A stretch of 46,070 bases of DNA from Flavobacterium gawalongense (GTDB lineage Bacteria; Bacteroidota; Bacteroidia; Flavobacteriales; Flavobacteriaceae): contig NZ_VJZP01000033.1 in the NCBI RefSeq assembly GCF_007097265.1, positions 1 to 46,070 on the forward strand, read 5' to 3'. Both the position numbers and the translations under genes were made by a program. Shown piece by piece: positions 16,251 through 25,517 of this stretch. Numbering within the stretch: the stretch's first letter is position 1; each line of letters opens with the position of its first letter. Below the pieces are notes generated by a model, which made no database searches, had not been told where the DNA came from, and worked only from the letters and a program-made list of their open reading frames with translations.

Positions 16251-18668
16251 ATGTTATTAAACTATATAAAAATATTCATCTATCATTTAAAGCAAAACAA
16301 ATTGTTTTCATTTCTAAACATTTTTGGATTGGCCATTGGAATTTCAGGATTAATTTTCGCATTACTGTATTGGAATGACGAACAAAGTTATGACGCCTGG
16401 AATCCCGAAAAAGACAATGTGCATCAGGTTTTAATAGAGTTAACAGGAATGCCAGTTTTTTCAGATTGTGCTTTATTCCTAAAACCTATTTTAGATAAAG
16501 ATGCTAATGTAGAAAAGATAGTTTATGCTGACAGCTGGTATCAAAAGGATAAAATTATCTACAAAGGCAAGAAAGAAATAGTTGATAAAATTATTAATGT
16601 TGAAGCTGATTTCTTTTCTCTTTTTCCATTTGAAATTATTAAGGGAAATGCTGTTTCGGCATTAAAAGATGATTCAAGTGCTGTTATTTCAGATGTTATT
16701 GCTAAAAGAGTCTTTGGTGATGAAAACCCAATTGGAAAACAAATAACATGTTTGGATCAAATGTTTGTAGTACGCGCTGTGTATCATATTCCAGGGAATT
16801 CTTCAATTGCTCCAGATGTTGTAATGAATAAAATGAAAGAGTTGACGAGTGGGAATACGACATCTCCTTTTGTCCTTAAATTACTTTTAAAAGTTAAAGA
16901 TCCGTCAAAAATTGAGAATACTCGAAAGAGCTTGGAAAGAATGTATAATGGCGATTTTATTAAAAGAATAGCTAAGGAGGCAGGGTTTACTCCTGAGGTA
17001 ATGGCTAAGAAAATAGGTCATTTTAATGTAGTTATAGAGCCACTTTCAGAAGCGAGATTACATTCTATTGCAGATGGATATCCTGAAGGCAGAGGAAATT
17101 ATCAGTTTTTGTTGATTATGGTCGGGTTATCTGTTTTAATACTCATTCTTTCGATTGTAAATTATATCAATTTGGCTACAGCTAATGCAGTTAAACGTGC
17201 TAAAGAAGTTGGTGTTCGTAAAGTTGTGGGTGCTTCAAGAAGTACTATTGTTATTCAATTTATTTTTGAAACTGCTCTAATAAGTTTGTTTTCGATTTTA
17301 CTAGCATTGGTTATTGTTGAGTTGACTTTGCCGTATTACAATGATTTTTTAAATAAGAGTTTACGAATAATTGGCAGTCAGTTTTATCTGCAATTAATTC
17401 TGATTTTCTGTATTACAGTTTTGGTGGCAGGAATACTTCCAGCCGTTTATGTTGCTAATTTCGAAACTTTAAAAGTTCTGAAAGGTAATTTTGGAAGAAG
17501 TAAAAACGGAATCTGGTTGCGTAACGGAATGTTGATTTTCCAGTTTACAGTGGCTACTTTCTTTATTGTTGGTTCTTATATTGTGTATCAGCAAATCGAT
17601 TATCTAACCAATAAAGATTTAGGTTTTAAAGGAGATCAAGTGATTGAAATTAATTTGAATTTTCCTAATTCGGATTATGAAGTGGAAAACGTAGGGCAAA
17701 ACATCTACAACAAATACAGTACAATAAAACAAGAACTGGCTAAAATAAAAGGGGTAGAACAAGCTTCTACAGGATTGATTTCATTTGATGGTTCAGATGA
17801 TTCATTAGGAGGTGTATTGTACAATGATGAACTTTTTAAAGCACGAACAATTGCAGTTGATTTTGGTATGTTCGAAATGATGAAAATAGAAGTAGTTAAA
17901 GGAAGGTCTCTTGATCAGAAACATGCTTCGGATACTATTACTTCTGTGGTGATTAATGAAACAGCACAAAAGTTGATGAACATGAAAGAGCCTATAGGAA
18001 AAGAACTAATTATCAAACAAAGAAAATTAAAAATCATAGGAGTTGTTAAAGATTTTAATTTATTAAGTCCTGAAGTAGAGGTGTCAGGGATGTATTTCTA
18101 TCATCTTAAAACGGTAGATATTGCTCAAAATATCAATAAGGTTTTCGTAAAACTAAAATCGGATAATATTGAAAATACAATTGCTGATATCGAAACATTA
18201 TGGACTAAGGTTGATACCGAATATCCTTTTAAATATGATTTTGTAGATAAGCAATATGCAAGAACGTATGAAGCTTACGTAAAACAAAAGAATCTTTTTT
18301 CGCTATTGAATGTGGTTGTGATTAGTATAGCACTTTTCGGGTTATTTGCCTTAGCATCATTTTCTATACAAAGACGCATGAAAGAAATTGCAATCAGAAA
18401 AACGCTTGGAGCTGAAACAAATACGCTATTAAAGGAATTATCAAAACAGTATATTTTGTATTGTATAATTGGCTTTTTAATTGCCTTATTTCCTGTGTAT
18501 TATTTATTAAATCTATGGTTAGAAAATTTTGCCTTTAGGATTGATATCACTGTATCCCCATTTATTTTAGGATTCCTAATTCTATTGGTTTTAACGCTAA
18601 CCATCGTATTGTCTAGAGCTTATCAAGCAACAAAAACTGATGTTTTGAAATATTTAAAATATGAATAG
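16251..18668 (+). CDS. MacB-type FtsX-domain ABC permease, full length
   Basis: An 805-aa permease with duplicated architecture as in Bacteroidetes MacB relatives. There is an N-terminal helix (about 20-42), a periplasmic MacB-PCD domain, three membrane helices about 285-425 with the FtsX motif KRAKEVGVRKVVGASRS, a second periplasmic domain, and three C-terminal helices with RRMKEIAIRKTLGAETN. It works with the separate ATPase encoded upstream. The ATG is 42 bases after the collapsed duplicate. Its stop overlaps the next gene by 8 bases. Substrate unknown: peptide, lipoprotein or antibiotic are all possible for this class. Confidence 0.88.
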   Translation: MLLNYIKIFIYHLKQNKLFSFLNIFGLAIGISGLIFALLYWNDEQSYDAWNPEKDNVHQVLIELTGMPVFSDCALFLKPILDKDANVEKIVYADSWYQKDKIIYKGKKEIVDKIINVEADFFSLFPFEIIKGNAVSALKDDSSAVISDVIAKRVFGDENPIGKQITCLDQMFVVRAVYHIPGNSSIAPDVVMNKMKELTSGNTTSPFVLKLLLKVKDPSKIENTRKSLERMYNGDFIKRIAKEAGFTPEVMAKKIGHFNVVIEPLSEARLHSIADGYPEGRGNYQFLLIMVGLSVLILILSIVNYINLATANAVKRAKEVGVRKVVGASRSTIVIQFIFETALISLFSILLALVIVELTLPYYNDFLNKSLRIIGSQFYLQLILIFCITVLVAGILPAVYVANFETLKVLKGNFGRSKNGIWLRNGMLIFQFTVATFFIVGSYIVYQQIDYLTNKDLGFKGDQVIEINLNFPNSDYEVENVGQNIYNKYSTIKQELAKIKGVEQASTGLISFDGSDDSLGGVLYNDELFKARTIAVDFGMFEMMKIEVVKGRSLDQKHASDTITSVVINETAQKLMNMKEPIGKELIIKQRKLKIIGVVKDFNLLSPEVEVSGMYFYHLKTVDIAQNINKVFVKLKSDNIENTIADIETLWTKVDTEYPFKYDFVDKQYARTYEAYVKQKNLFSLLNVVVISIALFGLFALASFSIQRRMKEIAIRKTLGAETNTLLKELSKQYILYCIIGFLIALFPVYYLLNLWLENFAFRIDITVSPFILGFLILLVLTLTIVLSRAYQATKTDVLKYLKYE

Positions 18669-19965
18669 AAAAAGAGTATTAACAGTTGTCTTTTTAGCAT
18701 TTTGTACTTTTGTAAGCGGTCAAGAAAATTCTTGGTCCCTTACAAAATGCTTTGAAACTGCTTTACAGAATAACATTGAAATAAAAATTAGACAGTTAGA
18801 AATAAAAAGAACTCAGAAGTCACAAAACTCTGTTTTAAATAGAATGTTACCCACCGTAAGTTTATATGGAGAGCAACGGTATAGTTTCGGTTCTACCATT
18901 GATCCTTCAACTAATGGAAGAGTAAGTTCAAACATTCAGAATGATAATTTTTATATAAATACAAGAACAAATTTGATTGATTTTAGTGCTTTTGTAAATG
19001 CTAAAAAGGATAAAATTAGTATTGAAATCGCTAAAGCGGAAAAAGAAGTCATTGAAAACGAATATAAATTACAACTTTTAGATAGTTATTATCAGACGCT
19101 TTATACACAGGAATTAATAAAAATTCAGAAAGAACAATTGAAACAAGCTTCTTTCAATCTAGACCGAATTTCTAAAGAAGTTGCTATTGGAAGAAAGCCT
19201 CAAAGTGATTTATACGATATGCAATTGAGTTTTTCAGAAGAGGAAAACAGTTATTTAGAAACGCAACAACTCTACGGCATACAGAAAATGCAATTGTTTC
19301 AGTTGATAAATGTTTCGAATGTTGCAACGGATGCAGTTACTTTAGAAATTTATTTTGATGAAAATACTGCAGATACCATTAAAAAAACTAATTCAAATCC
19401 AAAAATAAAACTGGCTGAATTTCAGTATCAAAATAGTCTAAAATCCATTCATTTAGAGAGAGCTAATAATTTACCAGTATTATCAGCCTATTATGGGTAT
19501 TCGACCTTTTATTATAAAAATATAAAAGAAGGAAGCGATTTTTCTGATTCTTTTTCAACTCAATTATCGGATAATAAGAATCAAGAAGTGGGAATGCAGT
19601 TAATGATTCCTATTTTTAACGGATTTAGAAACAACAAAAAAATAATTGCATCAAAAATTGAAAGTGAGAAAGTAAAACTAGTTATTGATCAAGAAAAACA
19701 AGAGTTGGATAAACAAGTTGCATTAGAGGAACAAAATAAAAAGAATTGTTTACAACTTCAGCATAAATTGATGGAGAAGCAAAAGTATGCAAAAGCTTCT
19801 CTTGCCACTATGCAAGCTAAATTTATAAGCGGAAAAGTGGAAGCCATTTTATATTCTTCGGTAAAAAACCAATCTCTTTCGGCTGATTATGAAGTATTGA
19901 AAAACAGTCTTCAATTACAATATGTTGACCTGAGAATAAATTTGTTAAAAAATGATAATTTTTAG
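18661..19965 (+). CDS. TolC-family outer-membrane efflux channel
   Basis: A 434-aa outer-membrane efflux protein. A signal peptide of about 20 residues (MNRKRVLTVVFLAFCTFVSG) precedes two homologous halves made of long helices and short strands. The typical opening WSLTKCFETALQNN is seen, along with the MLPTVSLYGEQ segment and LMIPIFNGFRN near the second half. It completes the tripartite export system with the adaptor and permease. The start overlaps the permease stop by 8 bases. Its end lies 2 bases from the converging minus-strand gene, without a visible terminator between. Confidence 0.85.
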   Translation: MNRKRVLTVVFLAFCTFVSGQENSWSLTKCFETALQNNIEIKIRQLEIKRTQKSQNSVLNRMLPTVSLYGEQRYSFGSTIDPSTNGRVSSNIQNDNFYINTRTNLIDFSAFVNAKKDKISIEIAKAEKEVIENEYKLQLLDSYYQTLYTQELIKIQKEQLKQASFNLDRISKEVAIGRKPQSDLYDMQLSFSEEENSYLETQQLYGIQKMQLFQLINVSNVATDAVTLEIYFDENTADTIKKTNSNPKIKLAEFQYQNSLKSIHLERANNLPVLSAYYGYSTFYYKNIKEGSDFSDSFSTQLSDNKNQEVGMQLMIPIFNGFRNNKKIIASKIESEKVKLVIDQEKQELDKQVALEEQNKKNCLQLQHKLMEKQKYAKASLATMQAKFISGKVEAILYSSVKNQSLSADYEVLKNSLQLQYVDLRINLLKNDNF

Positions 19966-19967
19966 CA

Positions 19968-20900
19968 TTAATCCAATGTTAAAGCACCCAGGATTTCTTC
20001 GGATAAAAAGGGGCCTCCGGGATATGTAGCAGTGTAATCAAGGTTTAACCAAACTTGTCCTCGCTCATCTATATGATAATGCAATTGTTTTTCATTGCTT
20101 TCACTTGGAAACAGAACATTCTTAATTAGAAAGTTTACTTTTTCTAAATCTATGAGAGAACCAATTAATATTTCGGGATAAATGTGTCCCTTTGTATGAA
20201 TTAATCTTGGAGTTCCTCCAATTGATTTTATACTAGCGGCCATTAAAATGGAATGATCGTCACAATCTCCTGAAAAATATAGCAATGATTCACTGGCAGT
20301 TGCAATATAATCGCCTTCTTTTGGGTCACTCACATAATTCCAGCGGTGATTTATTTCTTTAAATACTGCAAAACATTGAATAATGCTTCTGTAATCAGAA
20401 TATCCTTTTATGTTCTTGAAATGCTTTGAAGTAGCCATAACCGCAAAATTCCTGATTTTTGGATTCTGATATTCTATAGCATTAATGATTTTTGATTTAT
20501 TAGGAAAAGGAAGTAGTTTGGCAATAATAATATCTTGTGGATATGGATTGTCAGACATGGAATACATCATTGAATTGTAATCTTCAAAAACACTGTTGAA
20601 ACCGTAATTACCTATCACTGAGCCGTAAAGTAAAACTAATAAATATAATACAATACAAATGAGAATAATCGTTCTGAGGAATCGAAGGATAATTTGAATG
20701 GCAACTACCATCACAATAAACAGAACTATTCTGTCAATGTTCAAAAACCAATTGGGATTGATTAAGTTTTGATGCACAATTATAAAAACCGGAATAGCAA
20801 TCAATATATTCAAAACAAAAATAATAACGTCGTCCCAGGGTTTTTTGACCTGAAATTTTTGTTTAATACCTTGAAAATTAATTTCTTTTATTTTTATCAT
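19968..20900 (-). CDS. Transglutaminase-like domain protein with membrane helices
   Basis: A 310-aa protein with hydrophobic segments at about 26-45, 57-78 and 80-97, then a transglutaminase-like fold. The probable Cys nucleophile is C213 in FSGDCDDHSIL, His is H239 in TKGHIYPEI, and the acidic partner is in WLNLDYTA near the C-terminus. This triad is typical of bacterial transglutaminase/papain-like peptidases. It probably works in or at the inner membrane. It is 20 bases downstream of the PBP2-like gene, so possibly in the same operon. Substrate unknown. Confidence 0.75.
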   Translation of the reverse strand: MIKIKEINFQGIKQKFQVKKPWDDVIIFVLNILIAIPVFIIVHQNLINPNWFLNIDRIVLFIVMVVAIQIILRFLRTIILICIVLYLLVLLYGSVIGNYGFNSVFEDYNSMMYSMSDNPYPQDIIIAKLLPFPNKSKIINAIEYQNPKIRNFAVMATSKHFKNIKGYSDYRSIIQCFAVFKEINHRWNYVSDPKEGDYIATASESLLYFSGDCDDHSILMAASIKSIGGTPRLIHTKGHIYPEILIGSLIDLEKVNFLIKNVLFPSESNEKQLHYHIDERGQVWLNLDYTATYPGGPFLSEEILGALTLD

Positions 20901-20920
20901 AGTAGCATAAAAACAATAAT

Positions 20921-21772
20921 CTAGACTGTTTTTACAATTTCTTCAAAAGTACCTTTTTTATCGATAATTTTAAGTTGAAAAAGTTGATTTTGAACTTTGT
21001 TTAACATTTTTTCGGTTAATGGTTTTTGGGACCATTGGGTTAGTGACAACCATTCTTGAATATCCTCCATTTTTTGATTGTAATTTGAAGCCAAAGTTTT
21101 GTCAATACTCGGAATATCTTTGAATTCAAGCGTTGCTTGATTAATTATTTCAAGAATTTTTGAAATAGTTTTTGGATCTTTTTTCAAAATTTCATCACGC
21201 ACTGCAATGACAAAACAAGGCCATGGCGTTGGACAATCTGCAATTCTGCGAAAAATTCCTTTATCAACTAAAGGTTTTGTCATGAAACGTTCCCACATAA
21301 AATAATCGGCAGTTCCATTGGTTAAAGCTTCAACGGCACCATTAATGGTATTCACAATTTCAAACTGGAGATTATCCGTTTTCCAACCTTGATTATCCGC
21401 ATTGACATATGCCATTAATTGTGAACCAGAACCTAATCTGGAAATGGCAACTTTGGTATTTTCTAGATCAGCTAATGTCTTATAATTAGATTTTGCCGCC
21501 ACGTGAATCCCCCAAATTAAAGGGCTTTCCACATACACCTGAACAATTTTGCTTGGATTTCCCGCAATAATATCTTTTACGATTCCTTCAGTCAGGATTA
21601 CGGCGATATCAGTCTCGCTATTCCGAAGCATTTGGCACATTTTTCCGGTTCCTTCAGGAACATTAGTCCATTGTAAATCGATGTTTTCTTTTTCAAAATC
21701 TCCGTTTTCTATCGACAAATGCCAAGGAAGATTAAAATGTTCCGGAACGCCTGCTATTTTTATTGTTGTCAT
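20921..21772 (-). CDS. Type 2 periplasmic-binding-fold protein without signal peptide
   Basis: A 283-aa protein of the SsuA/NMT1-like substrate-binding fold: an N-terminal strand TTIKIAGVPEHFNLPWHLS, then the EKENIDLQW and EGTGKMCQML segments and the middle hinge VAISRLGSGSQLMAYV. No signal peptide is seen, so it is probably cytoplasmic. I recall a subgroup of such lone PBP2 domains (related to yeast Ca3427) with no known transporter, and this fits it. The gene overlaps the upstream acetyltransferase by one base (TAATG), suggesting coupling. No ABC transporter genes are near. Ligand unknown. Confidence 0.7.
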   Translation of the reverse strand: MTTIKIAGVPEHFNLPWHLSIENGDFEKENIDLQWTNVPEGTGKMCQMLRNSETDIAVILTEGIVKDIIAGNPSKIVQVYVESPLIWGIHVAAKSNYKTLADLENTKVAISRLGSGSQLMAYVNADNQGWKTDNLQFEIVNTINGAVEALTNGTADYFMWERFMTKPLVDKGIFRRIADCPTPWPCFVIAVRDEILKKDPKTISKILEIINQATLEFKDIPSIDKTLASNYNQKMEDIQEWLSLTQWSQKPLTEKMLNKVQNQLFQLKIIDKKGTFEEIVKTV

Positions 21773-22299
21773 TATAGATTAGGATTTTTTAATTCATACC
21801 AATTCCAAGAAACGTTATCCTCTAGATATTGTTCTGTTAAAACCATTCCGATTTTTTGTAAAATTTTATTAGATACAATATTATCCGTATGAGCCGCTGC
21901 ACTCATAATTTTGATTTTCATTACATTAAAACCATAATCTAACCATGTAAAACTTGCTTCACTTGCGTATCCTTTTTTCCAAAATTTTTCGTTTAATCGA
22001 TACCCAATATCATAAAAATTAATTTTATTATTTACAATTTCGGTGTTGTATTTTAATCCGGCCCAACCGATTAATTCATTGGTTTCTTTTAAAATAACAA
22101 CAAATCTTCCAATGTTATTCTGAATGTATTGTTCTCTAACAAATTCTATATAGGAATGTACTTCGCTAATTTCAGTTAAAGGTTTGTTCCAAAGATATTG
22201 ATGTACATTAGGATTTCTGTCCATTTCAAATAAAGCTTCAGCATCTGATAAAAGCATTTCTCTTAAAACTAATCGATCGGTTTCTAAAATAAGATTCAT
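21772..22299 (-). CDS. GNAT acetyltransferase, RimJ/RimL-like
   Basis: A 175-aa N-acetyltransferase: start ETDRLVLREMLLSDAEALF, then IGWAGLKYN and the acetyl-CoA binding region IGYRLNEKFWKKGYASEA, and the C-terminal NIVSNKILQKIGM. This is the acetyltransferase_3 pattern seen in RimJ/RimL (ribosomal protein or small-molecule N-acetylation). Length is typical. It is translationally coupled to the downstream PBP2-like gene. A structured intergenic repeat lies just upstream. Confidence 0.8.
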   Translation of the reverse strand: MNLILETDRLVLREMLLSDAEALFEMDRNPNVHQYLWNKPLTEISEVHSYIEFVREQYIQNNIGRFVVILKETNELIGWAGLKYNTEIVNNKINFYDIGYRLNEKFWKKGYASEASFTWLDYGFNVMKIKIMSAAAHTDNIVSNKILQKIGMVLTEQYLEDNVSWNWYELKNPNL

Positions 22300-22332
22300 G
22301 ATATTTACAAAAAAAGTTGATGGTTAACGATT

Positions 22333-22413
22333 TAGCCCTGATCGAAACGGCATCCTTTTGTGCTCATTTTTTTTGAGTACAAAAGATACAGTGTAGAGCA
22401 GGAATTAGCTCCT
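22333..22413. repeat. Structured Flavobacteria-type intergenic element
   Basis: The block begins AGCCCTGATCGAAACGGCAT and ends GGAATTAGCTCCT. It includes a long stem, CTTTTGTGCTCA against TGAGTACAAAAG (one G/A difference, allowing a G-U pair) with an eight-T spacer. I recognise this sequence as a dispersed element of Flavobacterium intergenic DNA; it may belong to the Flavo-1 RNA motif, which I could not verify. Strand of action is uncertain. Confidence 0.45.
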
Positions 22414-22417
22414 AAAA

Positions 22418-23542
22418 TTACACATTAATATCTTTAAAATTATTCAATCTCGCGTAACGAATCATATTGGTAAACGCTACTTGGTCCAGTTTTGGTATTT
22501 CCAGAATGGAGTTCAATAAAGTCGTATCATATTCATTGGCTTCGGTTACGAGATACGGTTTTAAATGCTTACCAATGCTCTCGTAATACAATTTTTCGAT
22601 GGTGTTTTTGTATTTAAAATCTAATGAGCTTTGGATTAAAGTAAAATTAGTGTATCCCACTTCCTTCATTATCAACTGCAATCCTTTTACGATATTAAAA
22701 CTTTTATCGTTTACAATGTTAAGCTGTTGTATGTCTTCCCTTTCGAAAGTATTTACGATTACTTTTGCTACATAATCAACCGGAATTATGTTTAATCCGG
22801 TCTTTTCATTGATGATAAAACGTACATTTTCCTGTTCGTTTTTTCTTTGAGCGGTAAAGTGAAAGAATTTAGCCAAAAGATAAAAAACCATGTATTTTGA
22901 AATAAAATAATTACTTTCTTTTCCCAGCATTTTTCCGCCAATAACACTTGGACGCAAGATTTGATACGGTAATCCCAAAGATTTGCATTGTTTTACAACA
23001 AAGTTTTCCGAGTGGAATTTGGCATTTTCATATGCGTTTCGATGCTCAGGAATAAAATCTAAATTATGAAAATCATTATCAATAAGTCCTTTTCTTTCCC
23101 CCGATGAAAAAGCGGTGCTGATGTAAATAAACTTTTTTATAAAAGGATGAAATAGGTTGAAAAGGGATTTTGTAATTTTAGTATTCTCATCAAAAATTTT
23201 CTCCCGTTGCTCTTCATCTGTGGACAAATTCACGTATCCTGCAGAGTGAATAAAATAAGCATCTTTTATCTGGCTTGAAAAAGTATCTTGGATTACAGCT
23301 AAATCCGTATCGATGATTTCGATGTATTCGTGCAATTTTGTTATTCCTTTGTCTTTTATAATTTTAGGAGTATAATTGCTGGATAAGAGTTCGTTTATTC
23401 TATCTAAGGCAGAGTTTTTTCCTTTATTTCTTGCAATAATAAAAAGTTTTCCCTCGATTTTCTTATTTATAAAAAGTTCCAGAATTTCATACATAATATG
23501 AGAACCTAAAACTCCTGTAGCACCTGTAAGTATTATTTTCAT
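22418..23542 (-). CDS. SDR-type NAD(P)-dependent reductase, thioester-reductase-like
   Basis: A 374-aa extended short-chain dehydrogenase. The Rossmann motif TGATGVLGS starts at residue 6, and the active-site pair Y171 and K175 sits in AYENAKFHSE. The segment FIYISTAFSSG before it is the catalytic serine strand. The fold resembles the NAD-binding 4 (male-sterility / thioester reductase) group, which reduces acyl thioesters or epimerises sugars; which substrate is used cannot be told. It is a lone gene, with the structured element between it and the downstream acetyltransferase. Confidence 0.7.
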   Translation of the reverse strand: MKIILTGATGVLGSHIMYEILELFINKKIEGKLFIIARNKGKNSALDRINELLSSNYTPKIIKDKGITKLHEYIEIIDTDLAVIQDTFSSQIKDAYFIHSAGYVNLSTDEEQREKIFDENTKITKSLFNLFHPFIKKFIYISTAFSSGERKGLIDNDFHNLDFIPEHRNAYENAKFHSENFVVKQCKSLGLPYQILRPSVIGGKMLGKESNYFISKYMVFYLLAKFFHFTAQRKNEQENVRFIINEKTGLNIIPVDYVAKVIVNTFEREDIQQLNIVNDKSFNIVKGLQLIMKEVGYTNFTLIQSSLDFKYKNTIEKLYYESIGKHLKPYLVTEANEYDTTLLNSILEIPKLDQVAFTNMIRYARLNNFKDINV

Positions 23543-23634
23543 TATTGGTATTGTTGTAAAAGCAAAGGTAGTTTTAAATACTAAATATTTCAGGTTTAAA
23601 GTCGCATCGAGTTTTTGAAACAGTCAATCAATAA

Positions 23635-24018
23635 TTATCGATCTTTTGCTTTCAAATCAGAAATAACAATTCGGAATCCATCTGGATCAAGAAACATTTT
23701 ACCGTTTTCATTCCAATATGGATTGTTTGCAGTAATAATTGAAATATTATTAGCTACAAGTCTATCTATAAATTGATTATGTTCTGAAATTGTTTTAGAG
23801 TATAGCACTGTAACATCATCTTGATCAAAAGTATGATTGGCTTTTGCATCAGATTGTGTAAATTCAAAATGCCAATCTAGTTTTGGTTTTCCAATAAAAA
23901 CACCATCATAATTGTTATGGTTTTGAAAACCTCCAAGACGTTCAAAACCAAGAATGTTAACATAAAAATCTTCTATTTTTTCTAAATCGTCGGTGTGTCT
24001 TGCAATACGTAAGTTCAT
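23635..24018 (-). CDS. VOC-family (glyoxalase-like) metalloprotein
   Basis: A 127-aa protein with one full vicinal-oxygen-chelate unit: start MNLRIARHTDDLEKIEDFYV, the LGFERLGGF segment, DWHFEFTQ with a likely metal His/Glu, and a C-terminal MFLDPDGFRIVISD. Members include glyoxalase I, dioxygenases and fosfomycin/bleomycin resistance proteins. The single-domain form and closing LDPDGF..V suggest a dimeric enzyme, but the reaction is not defined. Confidence 0.75.
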   Translation of the reverse strand: MNLRIARHTDDLEKIEDFYVNILGFERLGGFQNHNNYDGVFIGKPKLDWHFEFTQSDAKANHTFDQDDVTVLYSKTISEHNQFIDRLVANNISIITANNPYWNENGKMFLDPDGFRIVISDLKAKDR

Positions 24019-24071
24019 GTTATTATAAATCTGAGATCAAAAATCGTTAATCTACATTCTTAAATCAAAAG

Positions 24072-24938
24072 CTATTTACTCAATTTATCCAACGTGTATG
24101 CGATCAGTTCATCGACCGCTTTATAAGGATCTTCACTAAAAGTTCCTGAAGCCCGATTGGCAATTATAGCGTTTAATGACAATGCATGGTGTCCTAAAAG
24201 TGCCGAGAGACCATATATAGCAGCGGTTTCCATTTCGAGATTGGTGATTTTATTTCCTTCAAAACTAAAATTATCCATTTTAGAATTCAATGCTTCGTCT
24301 TGAATATTCAAACGCAACACACGTCCTTGTGGACCGTAAAAACCTCCGGCTGTTGCGGTAATTCCTTTATGCATTTTGTCGCTTTCTATCATTTTTTCCA
24401 ATTTTTCAGAACACGAAATCACATACGGTTTTCCTTTTCGCAAATCCCAATTGGTGTGTTTCACAAAAGCATCTTCGATTTCAATATTCGAAACTTCATC
24501 AATCAAATAGGAGCGGAGCATGTTGTCTAGGCCTAGTCCAAATGTAGACATCACAAAACTGTCCACGGGAATATCAGCTTGTAAAGAGCCGGAAGTTCCA
24601 ATGCGGATGATGTTTAGTGGAGTAAGATTTTCTTTTGGTTGACGTGTTTTTAAATCAATATTAACCAAAGCATCTAATTCATTCATGACAATATCAATAT
24701 TATCTGGACCAATTCCAGTTGACATCACGGTAATTCGTTTGCCTTTGAAAATTCCTGTTTGAGTTTTGAATTCTCTTTTTTGAGTAGAAAATTCGATGCT
24801 ATCAAAAAACTGCGTGATTTTTTCCACACGATTTTGATCACCAACAAAGATGATATCATGCGCAATGTGTTCCGGTCTTAAATTCAAATGGTAGACGCTT
24901 CCGTCTGGATTTAATATTAATTCGGATGATTGTATCAT
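24072..24938 (-). CDS. Nucleoside phosphorylase, uridine-phosphorylase-like
   Basis: A 288-aa PNP/UDP family enzyme that cleaves nucleosides with phosphate in the salvage pathway. Seen: VGDQNRVEKI (phosphate-binding start), STGIGPDNIDIVMNE, IRIGTSGSLQ and the base/ribose motif LEMETAAIYGLSALLG. I chose the ATG at 24938 (MIQSSELIL); an in-frame ATG at 25028 would add 30 residues translated from a palindromic C-rich repeat (24954-24995) and is unlikely to be used. Confidence 0.8.
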   Translation of the reverse strand: MIQSSELILNPDGSVYHLNLRPEHIAHDIIFVGDQNRVEKITQFFDSIEFSTQKREFKTQTGIFKGKRITVMSTGIGPDNIDIVMNELDALVNIDLKTRQPKENLTPLNIIRIGTSGSLQADIPVDSFVMSTFGLGLDNMLRSYLIDEVSNIEIEDAFVKHTNWDLRKGKPYVISCSEKLEKMIESDKMHKGITATAGGFYGPQGRVLRLNIQDEALNSKMDNFSFEGNKITNLEMETAAIYGLSALLGHHALSLNAIIANRASGTFSEDPYKAVDELIAYTLDKLSK

Positions 24939-24953
24939 ACTAAACGGTTTATT

Positions 24954-24995
24954 CCTCACCCCAACCCTCTCCAAAGGAGAGGGAGCCAGTACCGG
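24954..24995. repeat. C-rich palindromic repeat, copy A1
   Basis: Contains CCTCACCCCAACCCTCTCC followed by AAAGGAGAGGGAGCC: a hairpin CCCTCTCC/GGAGAGGG. The same element recurs at 34861-34894 (inverted) and 44643-44684. REP-like dispersed repeats of this kind are common in Flavobacterium intergenic DNA. Confidence 0.85.
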
Positions 24996-25062
24996 ATATT
25001 GATTATTTTTTTGTTTCAAGTTGCCCAACTGAACACTAATTACTGAACACTGAATACTTTTT

Positions 25063-25392
25063 CTAGCCTCCGACGCGTTTTACTTTAAAACCTTTAGCTT
25101 TTAAAATAGTCATAATTTTGTCACGATAATCACCTTGTATGATGATGGAATCGTCTTTGAAAGTTCCACCAACACTTAATTTGGTTTTAATTTCTTTGGC
25201 AAGAATTTTAAAATCCTCGTCTGTTCCTTCATAACCCTCAATTATAGTTGTAGCTTTTCCTTTTCGTTTTTCGAATTTGCAGATCATAGGTTCTTTTTGA
25301 ACGTATAATTCGTGTGCAACTTCATCAATTTCTTCTTCTGGCGATACTTCGTGATTTGGAAAAAGGTTTTTTAATTGGTCTTTTAAGTCCAT
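25063..25392 (-). CDS. SUI1/eIF1-like translation factor (YciH type)
   Basis: A 109-aa protein with the SUI1 core CKFEKRKGKATTIIEGYEG, a Lys/Gly-rich strand-loop, then IIIQGDYRDKIMTIL and the end KGFKVKRVGG. Bacterial YciH proteins bind the ribosome and help start-site fidelity in vitro; their cell role is uncertain. I chose the ATG at 25392 (MDLKDQLKN). The ATG at 25422 adds ten atypical residues. Confidence 0.85.
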   Translation of the reverse strand: MDLKDQLKNLFPNHEVSPEEEIDEVAHELYVQKEPMICKFEKRKGKATTIIEGYEGTDEDFKILAKEIKTKLSVGGTFKDDSIIIQGDYRDKIMTILKAKGFKVKRVGG

Positions 25393-25517
25393 ATTATGTA
25401 TGTTTTTGAACGCAGATAACACGGATTTTACGGATTATCGCAGATTTTAAATAGTAAAAACAAAAGACATTAAGTTATACACTCAATGTCTTTTATTAAT
25501 TGACGTAAATTTAAGTT

